A program made the position numbers and the translations under genes. DNA of 64,000 nucleotides. Origin: Lachnospiraceae bacterium (GTDB lineage Bacteria; Bacillota; Clostridia; Lachnospirales; Lachnospiraceae). Where the stretch lies: positions 1 to 64,000 of the forward strand of contig BLLU01000225.1 in the NCBI GenBank assembly GCA_011959105.1, in the 5' to 3' direction. The notes under the pieces are model-generated. The model was not told where the DNA came from. It ran no database searches and saw only the letters and a list, made by a program, of their open reading frames with translations. Shown here piece after piece: positions 1 to 9,077 of the stretch. How positions within the stretch are numbered: position 1 is the first letter of the stretch; each line of letters starts with the position of its first letter.

Positions 1-91
1 ATTAAAATTTTCAATCGCGAGATTTGTGTCTGCGCGGTGCTTGCCACAAACTCGTTATGCACAAAAAGCAGCGCAGAAATGAGGAAAAAAT

Positions 92-1078
92 ATGGACAGA
101 ATAAGAATTGGGATTTTGGGATATGGCAATCTTGGCAGGGGTGTGGAGTATGCGGTGGCCCAGAATGAGGATATGGAATTGACGGCTGTGTTTACCCGCC
201 GGGATCCCTTGGGGGTGGAGACGGCCAGCGGTGTGCCTGTTTACGGCGCGGGCGAGCTGCCGGGGAAAAAGGACGAGATTGATGTTCTGATACTCTGCGG
301 CGGTTCCGCCACGGATCTGCCCGGGCAGACCCCTGCGTATGCGGAATATTTCAATGTGGTTGACAGTTTTGATACCCATGCCAATATTCCGCAGCACTTT
401 GCCGCGGTGGATCAGGCGGCGAAAAAAGCGGGCAGGGTGGCAATGATTTCCGTGGGCTGGGATCCGGGTATGTTTTCCCTGAACCGCCTGTATGCCAACG
501 CAATACTGCGGGACGGCAGCGACTACACGTTCTGGGGTAAGGGGATCAGCCAGGGACATTCCGACGCCGTCAGGCGCATTCCCGGAGTCAGGGATGCCAG
601 GCAGTATACCATTCCAGTAGAGTCTGCCTTGGCTTCCGTGAGGGCCTGCGAGAATCCGGAACTGACCACCCGCCAGAAACACACCCGGGAATGCTTTGTG
701 GTGGCAGAGGAGGGAGCCGACAGGGAACGGATTGAGAAGGAAATCAAGTCCATGCCCAACTATTTTGCAGAGTATGATACCACGGTGCATTTCATCACCG
801 AGGAAGAACTGCGCCGGGACCATGGGGGCATCCCCCACGGCGGTCTTGTGCTGCGTACCGGAAAGACGGGGGCAAAGGGGCAGCATAACCATGTGATTGA
901 GTACAGCCTGAAGCTGGATTCCAATCCTGAGTTTACGGCCTGTGTGCTGACTGCCTACGCCAGGGCGGCGTACCGTATGAGCCGGGAGGGGATGAGTGGC
1001 TGCAAGACGGTGTTTGATGTGGCTCCGGCTTATTTAAGTCCGATGAGTCCGGAAGAAATGCGGGCGCATCTGCTGTAA
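92..1078 (+). CDS. ddh: meso-diaminopimelate dehydrogenase
   Basis: MDRIRIGILGYGNLGRGVEYAV Rossmann start and typical Ddh body; followed by lysA. Confidence 0.93.
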   Translation: MDRIRIGILGYGNLGRGVEYAVAQNEDMELTAVFTRRDPLGVETASGVPVYGAGELPGKKDEIDVLILCGGSATDLPGQTPAYAEYFNVVDSFDTHANIPQHFAAVDQAAKKAGRVAMISVGWDPGMFSLNRLYANAILRDGSDYTFWGKGISQGHSDAVRRIPGVRDARQYTIPVESALASVRACENPELTTRQKHTRECFVVAEEGADRERIEKEIKSMPNYFAEYDTTVHFITEEELRRDHGGIPHGGLVLRTGKTGAKGQHNHVIEYSLKLDSNPEFTACVLTAYARAAYRMSREGMSGCKTVFDVAPAYLSPMSPEEMRAHLL

Positions 1079-1133
1079 GAGAACAGGCTATTGGGAAAGG
1101 ATTCCCGACTGTCTGGTAGGAGAAGGAAAATAG

Positions 1134-2438
1134 ATGAAGAAAGAAGCATTTGTAACCAAGGCACAGATAGAAGAGATCGCAAAGACTTATCCCACTCCCT
1201 TTCATATTTATGACGAGAAGGGGATTCGGGAAAATGCCCGGGCGCTGAAAGAGGCATTTGCCTGGAATCCGGGATACCGGGAGTTCTTTGCGGTAAAGGC
1301 CACCCCCAATCCCTTTCTGATGGATATTCTGCGGGAGTATGGCTGCGGCACGGATTGTTCCTCCATGACGGAGTTGATGCTCAGCCATGCCATGGGGATT
1401 CCGGGGGAGGATATTATGTTTTCTTCTAATGATACCCCCGCGGAGGAGTTTGCCTATGCGGCCCGCATCGGGGCGACCATCAACCTGGACGATATCACCC
1501 ATATTGACTTTCTGGAGAAAACTCTGGGGTATCTCCCCAAGACTATAAGCTGCCGCTTCAATCCCGGGGGATATTTTTCTCTGGGCACGGATATTATGGA
1601 CAATCCCGGGGACGCCAAGTACGGCTTTACCACGGAGCAGATGTTCGAAGGCTATAGAATCTTGAAGGCCAAGGGGGTGGAGCATTTTGGCATTCATGCA
1701 TTTCTGGCCAGCAATACCGTGACCAATGCCTATTACCCGGAGTTGGCGAAGCAGTTGTTTGAACTGGCTGTACGGCTTAAGCAGGAGACGGGCGCGGACA
1801 TCCGTTTTATCAATTTGTCCGGCGGGATCGGCATCCCTTATCGCCCGGATCAGGAACCCAATGATATCCGTGTGATCGGAGAGAGCGTCAGGAAGGTATA
1901 TGAAGAGGTGCTGGTTCCGGCAGGAATGGGAGATGTGGCAATTTACACGGAACTGGGACGTTTTATGATGGCCCCCTATGGCCATCTGGTGACGCAGGTA
2001 ATCCACCAGAAGCATATCTATAAGGAGTATCTGGGCGTGGACGCCTGTGCCGTGAACCTGATGCGTCCCGCCATGTATGGAGCATACCACCATATCACGG
2101 TGCCGGGCAAGGATGAGCAGCCCTGTGACCATATGTATGACGTGGCGGGTTCTCTGTGTGAGAACAATGATAAATTCGCCATAGACCGGATGCTTCCCCG
2201 GGTGGAGATCGGGGATTATCTGGTTATTCATGATACGGGTGCTCACGGCTTTGCCATGGGTTACAATTACAACGGCAAGCTGAAGTCCGCGGAACTGCTG
2301 CTGAGAGAGGACGGCAGTGTACAGCTGATCCGGCGGGCGGAGACAGCAAAAGACTATTTTGCGACTTTTGACTGTTTTGATATATTTGACAGGATGTTTC
2401 CCGCCGGGAACAAGGAATCGAACCAGACAGACTGTTAA
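1134..2438 (+). CDS. lysA: diaminopimelate decarboxylase
   Basis: PLP-dependent decarboxylase; YPTPFHIYDEKGIRENARAL, FFAVKATPNP motifs; adjacent to ddh. Confidence 0.9.
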   Translation: MKKEAFVTKAQIEEIAKTYPTPFHIYDEKGIRENARALKEAFAWNPGYREFFAVKATPNPFLMDILREYGCGTDCSSMTELMLSHAMGIPGEDIMFSSNDTPAEEFAYAARIGATINLDDITHIDFLEKTLGYLPKTISCRFNPGGYFSLGTDIMDNPGDAKYGFTTEQMFEGYRILKAKGVEHFGIHAFLASNTVTNAYYPELAKQLFELAVRLKQETGADIRFINLSGGIGIPYRPDQEPNDIRVIGESVRKVYEEVLVPAGMGDVAIYTELGRFMMAPYGHLVTQVIHQKHIYKEYLGVDACAVNLMRPAMYGAYHHITVPGKDEQPCDHMYDVAGSLCENNDKFAIDRMLPRVEIGDYLVIHDTGAHGFAMGYNYNGKLKSAELLLREDGSVQLIRRAETAKDYFATFDCFDIFDRMFPAGNKESNQTDC

Positions 2439-2470
2439 GCGCCCGTTAAAGCGGGCAGATGGGAGTGGAC

Positions 2471-3523
2471 ATGAGATATCCCCGGGATTTGGCAAAAGGC
2501 GGCACAATCGGATTTCCGGCTCCTTCTTTTGGATGCAATATCGAGCCTTATCGGAGCGCGTTTGATCATGCTCTGGACAGATGGCAGAGTATGGGATATA
2601 AGACATTGCCGGGCCCCAACTGCTATGTGGGTGAAGGGGTGGGCATCAGCAATACGCCGGAGAAATGCGGCGCGGAGATCATGGAGATGTTCTGCGGGCA
2701 GGAGGCGGATGTGCTGATTTCCTGCGGCGGCGGTGAACTCATGTGTGAGATACTGGAATATGTGGACTTCCCCCGGCTGGCTGAGGCGGAACCCAAGTGG
2801 TTCATGGGATATTCGGACAATACGAATCTGGTTTATCCCCTGGTGACGCTGTGCGACACAGCGGCGGTCTATGGACCCTGCGCTTCTGCCTTTGGCATGG
2901 AGCCCTGGCATGCATCCATTGACGACGCTTTTAAACTGCTCACAGGAGAAAAGCGGGTCATGGAAAATTATCCTCTGTGGGAGAAAGAATCCCTGAAGAA
3001 TGAGGAAAATCCGCTGGAGCCTTACCATGTGACGGAGCCTCTGGCTTTGAAAGTTTTCACAGAGGGACAGCTGGTGGAAGATCCCGGCAAAGCGGGAACG
3101 GAACTGCGCGTCACCGGAAGGTTGCTGGGCGGCTGTATGGACTGCCTGGTCAATCTTCTGGGTACCAGGTATGACGGTACTGTGGCGTTTTGTGAGAAAT
3201 ATCGGGAGGACGGCATATTGTGGATGCTGGAAGCATGTGACCTGAATGTGATGGCCATCCGCCGGGCCATGTGGCAGATGGAACAGGCCGGATGGTTTAG
3301 ACATGTGAAGGGCTTTCTTTTCGGCAGGGCACTGAACGGACAGCCCATGATGGACCTGGACGCTTATCAGGCGGTGCTGGCGGTGGCTGCGAAGTACCAT
3401 GTACCTGTGCTTATGGATCTGGATATCGGTCATCTCAGTCCTATGATGCCCCTGGTAGTGGGCAGCATGGCCACGGTGACTCTGCAGGGCAATTATGTGA
3501 AGGTGGAGATGGAATATAGGTAG
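2471..3523 (+). CDS. S66-family LD-carboxypeptidase / MccF-like peptidase
   Basis: KGGTIGFPAPS, MGYSDNTN (nucleophile region) and GGxxxCL motifs; likely start MRYPRD at 2471. Confidence 0.85.
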   Translation: MRYPRDLAKGGTIGFPAPSFGCNIEPYRSAFDHALDRWQSMGYKTLPGPNCYVGEGVGISNTPEKCGAEIMEMFCGQEADVLISCGGGELMCEILEYVDFPRLAEAEPKWFMGYSDNTNLVYPLVTLCDTAAVYGPCASAFGMEPWHASIDDAFKLLTGEKRVMENYPLWEKESLKNEENPLEPYHVTEPLALKVFTEGQLVEDPGKAGTELRVTGRLLGGCMDCLVNLLGTRYDGTVAFCEKYREDGILWMLEACDLNVMAIRRAMWQMEQAGWFRHVKGFLFGRALNGQPMMDLDAYQAVLAVAAKYHVPVLMDLDIGHLSPMMPLVVGSMATVTLQGNYVKVEMEYR

Positions 3524-3602
3524 GCGTATTATGGGCTTGCGGCAAGAAGAACAGCGGCTGATACGGCTGAAAAATTTATCCGGCATTTGGCTAAAATTTT
3601 CC

Positions 3603-3631
3603 TTGCAAAACAATCCTTTTTGTGATAAAAT
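3603..3631 (+). promoter_or_regulatory. sigma-A-like promoter for tRNA-Leu
   Basis: TTGCAA -17 nt- TAAAAT about 30 nt upstream of the tRNA. Confidence 0.6.
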
Positions 3632-3660
3632 CAATTTGCTGTGAAAGAATTGCACTACTT

Positions 3661-3743
3661 GCTGGTGTGGCGGAATGGCAGACGCAGCAGACTCAAAATC
3701 TGCCGAGGGCAACCTTGTGTGGGTTCAAGTCCCACCACCAGCA
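3661..3743 (+). tRNA. tRNA-Leu (anticodon CAA)
   Basis: GCTGGTG acceptor pairs with CACCAGC; anticodon loop CTCAAAA; long variable arm; T-loop GGTTCAAGTCC; no encoded CCA. Confidence 0.93.
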
Positions 3744-3756
3744 CGAAACTGAGAGA

Positions 3757-3801
3757 AACCGCTGAAAACCCTGTTATTTCGAAGGTTTTCAGCGGTTTTT
3801 C
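3757..3801 (+). terminator. rho-independent terminator after tRNA-Leu
   Basis: AACCGCTGAAAACC / GGTTTTCAGCGGTT stem followed by T-run. Confidence 0.85.
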
Positions 3802-3828
3802 AGTGTAGGCAGGTTATAGTATCGGTGC

Positions 3829-4140
3829 TTAGAGATAGGCCTCATATTTCGTTTTCCAGTCCGGTTCTGACCAATATTCGGAACCGTCCCGGAGCCTTCC
3901 GATCAATCGGTACTGAAACATCTCCCGGCGGATCAGTTCGATATCACTGAAGGTGATGGAATCCCGGATGATCCGGTTTACTTCTTTTTCCGTATATTTT
4001 CTTTCGGGACTTATTTTCAGGGCAATCTGGATGAGCGCCAGGATTCTCATGGGCTTTTTGGACGGATACTGGGTCAGCCGGTTATCGGAATCATAGTATC
4101 TCCTGAGTTTTTCAATGTATTGTTCCATGTCCTTTTCCAT
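3829..4140 (-). CDS. DUF2087-like small protein
   Basis: MEKDMEQYIEKLRRYYDSDNRLTQYPSKKPMRILALIQIA...WSEPDWKTKYEAYL resembles DUF2087; ATG at 4140 on minus strand. Confidence 0.65.
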   Translation of the reverse strand: MEKDMEQYIEKLRRYYDSDNRLTQYPSKKPMRILALIQIALKISPERKYTEKEVNRIIRDSITFSDIELIRREMFQYRLIGRLRDGSEYWSEPDWKTKYEAYL

Positions 4141-4375
4141 AGGATGGCCTCCTTCGGTTTTTCTAATTATATAGTTGTGAGGGAGATCTGTCAACCGGGA
4201 AGGGGGACGGCAGGAGAGACGGGGCATTGCCCACAGAGCAATCCAATATATTTTCTGAAAAAATATGGATATATTGGGTAAAGATTAGTATAATGTGATT
4301 GGCTGGCATACGAATCGTCAGAAACTGATGGGGAGTAACAGACAGCAGATTCTGACCAGGGAAACAGGAGGCATC

Positions 4376-5416
4376 ATGGAAGAACATAAGCGGAGAAAGC
4401 GGTATTCGGGAACTCATCCGAAAACCTTTGCGGAAAAATATAAGGAACATAATCCGGAAAAATATGCCGACACGGTAGCCAGGGTCATCGGCAAGGGAAG
4501 CACCCCTGCAGGCATGCATCTCTCCATTATGGCGGAAGAGGTGCTGGAAGTGCTTCGGATTCAGCCGGGGGAAAGAGGATTGGATGCCACTTTGGGGTAC
4601 GGCGGTCATGCCAGGCGGATGCTGGAATGTCTGGAGGGCAGGGGCCATCTCTGCGGACTGGATGTGGACCCCATTGAGATTGTTAAAACCAGGGAGCGCC
4701 TGCGGAAAGCGGGATATGGCGAGGAGATCTTTACGGCTATTCGGGAAAATTTTGCCCGGATTGACAGTGTGGCCCGGACCCATGGCCCCTTTCAGTTTGT
4801 GCTGGCGGATCTGGGGGTATCATCCATGCAGATTGACAACCCGGAGAGGGGTTTTTCCTATAAGCAGGACGGTGTACTGGATCTGCGGCTTGATCCGGAG
4901 AGCGGCGTTCCGGCCTGGCAGCGACTGTCCCGGATGAGCCGGGAGGAAATACAGGGCATGCTGGAGGAAAATGCGGACGAACCTTATGCCCGGGAGATTG
5001 CGGGGTACATTGCCCGACAGCGGAAAAAAGGGCTTGTCCTGCGCACCACCGCCGATCTGCGGGAAGCTGTGGAGACGGCGCTGGCCTTTCTGCCGGAGAA
5101 TGGAGAGAAGAAGGAAGTGCTGAAGAAAACCTGCCAGCGAGTGTTCCAGGCCCTGCGGATTGATATAAACAACGAGTTTGAGGTGCTGGAGGCTTTTTTG
5201 ATAAAACTTCCTCAGGTTTTGGACAAGGGGGGAAGGGTGGCCATACTGACTTTCCACTCGGGAGAGGACAGATTGGTGAAAAAGGCATTTCAGGAGTATT
5301 ACCGTCAACAGATCTTTACGGAGATCTCCAGGGAGGTGGTACGTCCTTCCCCGGAGGAATGCAGGGCCAACGGCCGGGCGCGTTCCACCAAGCTGCGCTG
5401 GGCCGTAAGGGGATAG
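4376..5416 (+). CDS. RsmH/MraW-family SAM methyltransferase paralog with basic N-terminal extension
   Basis: LDATLGYGGHARRML, DLGVSSMQID, GGRVAILTFHSGEDRLVKK, RARSTKLRWA motifs; outside a dcw cluster. Confidence 0.85.
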   Translation: MEEHKRRKRYSGTHPKTFAEKYKEHNPEKYADTVARVIGKGSTPAGMHLSIMAEEVLEVLRIQPGERGLDATLGYGGHARRMLECLEGRGHLCGLDVDPIEIVKTRERLRKAGYGEEIFTAIRENFARIDSVARTHGPFQFVLADLGVSSMQIDNPERGFSYKQDGVLDLRLDPESGVPAWQRLSRMSREEIQGMLEENADEPYAREIAGYIARQRKKGLVLRTTADLREAVETALAFLPENGEKKEVLKKTCQRVFQALRIDINNEFEVLEAFLIKLPQVLDKGGRVAILTFHSGEDRLVKKAFQEYYRQQIFTEISREVVRPSPEECRANGRARSTKLRWAVRG

Positions 5417-5474
5417 CGGGCCGGAAGATAATTTGATGTTTTTGCTTTTATAGAAGGGATCAGTGGAAATAGAG

Positions 5475-7496
5475 ATGAGATACCAAATCAGACATGCCCT
5501 GGTACAGTACGGGGCGGATACCATATTGGAAGATGTAAATTTTGAGGTACATGACAGGGAGAAAATCGCTATTGTGGGCCGCAATGGCTGTGGTAAGACC
5601 ACGCTGTTGAAACTCATCGTGGGGGATATCCGGATGAACAATCTGGACAGCGATGAGGAGTGCGGCATCACCATGGCGGGCAAACAGGAGATCGGTTTTC
5701 TGCGCCAGGTGAACTTTGAGGAGAAGGAAGTTACGGTGGAGGAGGAGATCAAGAAAGTATTCGCTCCCGTTTTTGCCTGCGAAAAGCGCATGAATGAACT
5801 GGAGGAACTGATGAAGGCCTCCGATGACCGGCAGCTTCTGGGGGAGTACGACAGTCTGCAGAGAAAAATGGAGGCGCTGCGGGGCTACTCCTGGCGGCAG
5901 GATATGGAGATTATGTTCCAGCGTTTCGGGTTTGCCCTGGAGGATTTAAGCCGTCCCATCGGGAGTTTTTCGGGAGGGCAGCAGACCAAAGTTGCTTTTA
6001 TTAAGCTGCTGCTGGGACGGCCTGACATCATGCTTCTGGACGAGCCCACCAACCATCTGGACCTGCCCACCATCGAGTGGCTGGAGGGTTATCTGAAAAA
6101 CTATGACAAGGCGGTGATCATTGTATCCCATGACCGAATGTTCCTGGACAAGGTGATCGATGTAACTTACGAGATCGAGTATCACAGGATCAGGCGTTAT
6201 GTGGGTAATTACTCCGCCTTTATGAGACAGAAGCAAGAGGCTCTGGTGAAGCAGGAAAAGGACTATGAGGAGCAGCAGAAGGAGATCCAGAGGCTGACGG
6301 AGTGGATAGAGAAATGGAAGAATACGCCCTCCAAGGTGGCGGCCACCCGGTCCAAGCGCATGATGATTGAGCATATGGTCAAGATCGAGAAGCCCAGGCG
6401 TTTTGACACCAGGGCCTTTCATGCCAGGTATGAGCCCAGGATCGAGAGTTATACCAATGTGGTGCAGGCCAGAGACCTTTCCATCGGGTATGACAGTGAA
6501 CTGGAAAGAGTCAGTTTTCTCCTGCAAAAGAAGGAGCGCCTTGCCATCATCGGGGAGAACGGCAAAGGAAAATCCACATTGCTGAGGACTCTTATCGGGG
6601 AACTGCCCGCTCTGGGAGGGGAGTTCAAATTCGGACAGAATGTGGAGTGGGGATATTTTGACCAGCAGAAAGCGGTGCTGGATGACGCAGACCCCCGGCA
6701 GACCGTACTGGACAATTTCTGGGAAGAGTATCCTCATTATGTGAGGGAGGAGGTGCGCAGCGCCTTGGGGGGCTTTTTGTTCTCCGGGGAGGATGTGACG
6801 AAACTCATGGGCCAGCTTTCCGGCGGCGAGAAGGTGCGGCTGTCCCTGTGCAAGATGCTGCAGACCCGGCCCAATCTGTTGATTCTGGACGAGCCCACCA
6901 ATCATATGGATATCATCGGCAAGGAGGCCCTGGAGCAAATGCTGCGGGAATATGCGGGCACGGTGCTGTTCGTGTCCCACGATCGGTATTTTATCAGCCG
7001 GATTGCCACGGGGATACTGGAATTTTCCCAGGAGGGCGTGCAGCAGTATAAGATGGATTATGAGGAGTATCTGGCCCAGAAGCAGAAAGAGGCCGCCGGC
7101 CTGGTGGGGGGCCGGGGACCGGCGCAGTCCGCAGGGACTTTGGAGAATGACAGTGCTGGCCGCAAAGCGCGGACAGGGCAGTGGGAGGGAGGAAAACAGA
7201 CAGTACAGTCGGCAGTTCCTACCCTGACAGATGTGTTTGACAAAAAGACTTATTACAATCCGGGGAAGATCCGTTCCCGCTTGAAGAGCCAGCTTGAGAA
7301 ATATGAGCGTCTGCTGTCCGAGAGCGAAGGCAGGCTGGCGGATTTGCAGATGCAGTTGGCGGATCCGGCTCTTGCCAGCGATTATTCCAAGCTGATGGAA
7401 ATCCAGGAGACCATAGACACGGAGGAGAAGAACCAGGAAAGCCTGTTGGAACGTCTGCTGGAGACAGAGACGGAACTGGCGGAGATGGAGGAGTAA
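5475..7496 (+). CDS. ABC-F family ATP-binding protein
   Basis: Two ABC domains with GRNGCGKTT and GENGKGKST Walker A, SGGQ/SGGEK signatures, LLDEPTNHLD/LILDEPTNHMD; no TM region. Confidence 0.92.
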   Translation: MRYQIRHALVQYGADTILEDVNFEVHDREKIAIVGRNGCGKTTLLKLIVGDIRMNNLDSDEECGITMAGKQEIGFLRQVNFEEKEVTVEEEIKKVFAPVFACEKRMNELEELMKASDDRQLLGEYDSLQRKMEALRGYSWRQDMEIMFQRFGFALEDLSRPIGSFSGGQQTKVAFIKLLLGRPDIMLLDEPTNHLDLPTIEWLEGYLKNYDKAVIIVSHDRMFLDKVIDVTYEIEYHRIRRYVGNYSAFMRQKQEALVKQEKDYEEQQKEIQRLTEWIEKWKNTPSKVAATRSKRMMIEHMVKIEKPRRFDTRAFHARYEPRIESYTNVVQARDLSIGYDSELERVSFLLQKKERLAIIGENGKGKSTLLRTLIGELPALGGEFKFGQNVEWGYFDQQKAVLDDADPRQTVLDNFWEEYPHYVREEVRSALGGFLFSGEDVTKLMGQLSGGEKVRLSLCKMLQTRPNLLILDEPTNHMDIIGKEALEQMLREYAGTVLFVSHDRYFISRIATGILEFSQEGVQQYKMDYEEYLAQKQKEAAGLVGGRGPAQSAGTLENDSAGRKARTGQWEGGKQTVQSAVPTLTDVFDKKTYYNPGKIRSRLKSQLEKYERLLSESEGRLADLQMQLADPALASDYSKLMEIQETIDTEEKNQESLLERLLETETELAEMEE

Positions 7497-7707
7497 AACA
7501 GTCGCATCGGATAGTACCATGTGGGACGGAAAGGCGTGAGGAGGGATCCATGGCAAGGAAAGTCGGAATAGGATTACAGAATTTCGGAGACTTAAAGAGA
7601 ATCCCGGTCAGGATGTATTGATCGGGGATATGAGCGATATGCGGAACTGAAAACAGGGGCTGGGGGAATATGCAAAAACCCGACGAAACACTATATAGAA
7701 AGGGAAA

Positions 7708-8013
7708 ATGATGGTAAAACATATTATTTTGTGGACTCTGAAGGAGGAATTCACTGCCGGGGAGAAGGCGGAGATCAAAGCCGGCATTAAAGCCGGACTG
7801 GAGGGACTGGCGGGTAAGATCCCCGGCCTGCTGGAGATCAAAGTATATACGGAGGGCCTGCCCAGTTCCAATGCGGATCTGATGCTGGATTCCAGTTTTG
7901 CGGACGAGGCGGCGCTGAAAGCATATGCGGTGCACCCGGAACATGTGGCGGTGGCAGACGGTAAAGTCAGGCCTTATACGGCAGTGAGAAGCTGTCTGGA
8001 TTATGAGATCTGA
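7708..8013 (+). CDS. Dabb (stress-responsive A/B barrel) domain protein
   Basis: MMVKHIILWTLKEEFTAGEKAEIKAGIKAGLEGL...YAVHPEHVAV. Confidence 0.85.
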   Translation: MMVKHIILWTLKEEFTAGEKAEIKAGIKAGLEGLAGKIPGLLEIKVYTEGLPSSNADLMLDSSFADEAALKAYAVHPEHVAVADGKVRPYTAVRSCLDYEI

Positions 8014-8158
8014 CGCAGAGACCGCCTGCCCCTGCAAACGGCTGAAGTGCCCACGACATGGGGACTGCGGGGCCTGCAGGGAATACCACAAAGACAGCCG
8101 CTATAAGCCGTCTTGTGACAGCATCCCCAAAACAAAGCAGGGAACAAAAAGGATTTGA
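8003..8158 (+). CDS. small cysteine-rich protein (51 aa)
   Basis: Not in supplied ORF track. Translation MRSDAETACPCKRLKCPRHGDCGACREYHKDSRYKPSCDSIPKTKQGTKRI; CxC...C...HGxCxxC motif, start overlaps the Dabb stop region. Confidence 0.6.
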   Translation: MRSDAETACPCKRLKCPRHGDCGACREYHKDSRYKPSCDSIPKTKQGTKRI

Positions 8159-8183
8159 CTCTGTTTTTTACAGATGTTAAAAT
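8155..8183 (+). promoter_or_regulatory. sigma-A-like promoter upstream of thyX
   Basis: TTGACT -17 nt- TAAAAT. Confidence 0.6.
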
Positions 8184-8252
8184 AAGCAGCAGCGGACGAT
8201 TAAAAAGCATATAGTGTACGGATCAGACCGATCCACCAAAAGGAGAGAAAAC

Positions 8253-8897
8253 ATGATAGTAGTAAAACCGGCGGTTGAGATTATTGATATGGCTGATTAT
8301 TCAGACATTTTAAGAAAAATAGAAAAGATAGGAAGGGTTTGCTATAAAAGCGAGGATCGGATCCAGGATGATTCTGCGGAAAAATTTATTGGGGGGATTA
8401 TAAAAAGGGGACATGAATCGGTAATCGAACATGAGAGCGTAAGCGTAAAAGTGATCTGCGACCGTGGTGTGACTCATGAGATTGTAAGGCATAGGGTGGC
8501 CAGCTATAGCCAGGAGAGTACTCGGTATTGCAATTATTCCAAGGACAAATTCCAGGGACAGATATCGGTGATTGATATATCTACAGGATTTTCTTATGAT
8601 ATGGAAAATCCTGCCGACTGCCGGAAATATACGATATGGCATGATGCCATGGAATATGCGGAGAAATCTTATTTTCAAATGTTGGAAGCAGGTGCGTCTC
8701 CCCAGGAAGCCAGATCCGTCTTACCCAATTCGTTGAAAACGGAATTGGTGATGACGATGAATTTAAGAGAGTGGAGGCATTTCTTCAAATTGAGACTTGG
8801 CAGCGGCGCCCATCCGCAGATGAAGGAGATTTCAAGATTGATATTGGAGGTATTCAGACAAAAGCTGCCTGTATTTTTTCAGGATATAGAGGAGTGA
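8253..8897 (+). CDS. thyX: flavin-dependent thymidylate synthase
   Basis: ThyX signature RHRVASYSQES; start with RBS AGGAGAG at 8253. Confidence 0.93.
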   Translation: MIVVKPAVEIIDMADYSDILRKIEKIGRVCYKSEDRIQDDSAEKFIGGIIKRGHESVIEHESVSVKVICDRGVTHEIVRHRVASYSQESTRYCNYSKDKFQGQISVIDISTGFSYDMENPADCRKYTIWHDAMEYAEKSYFQMLEAGASPQEARSVLPNSLKTELVMTMNLREWRHFFKLRLGSGAHPQMKEISRLILEVFRQKLPVFFQDIEE

Positions 8898-9077
8898 GCA
8901 GGTAAAAATGCGGTTGATACCGTAAATGCTTATGAAATTTTTTAAAGGAGCTTCCTGTATAATTCAAGTATAGGGAATTCCAAGAAAGAAGGTTGAGAAA
9001 AAAATACCTCAGAGTAAAATAAGATTACTGACTTCGGATGGTTAGTAAAAATCTTATTGAACAGAGAGGTATCTAAA

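Noticed and set aside
1-91. Lysine riboswitch upstream of ddh-lysA
   Set aside because: Only 91 nt of leader are available and no L-box-like structure could be supported.
933-2606. Long minus-strand ORF (557 aa) opposite lysA
   Set aside because: Antisense shadow of GC-rich coding DNA; low-complexity His/Ile/Leu-rich translation with no recognisable domain, while lysA on + strand is clear.
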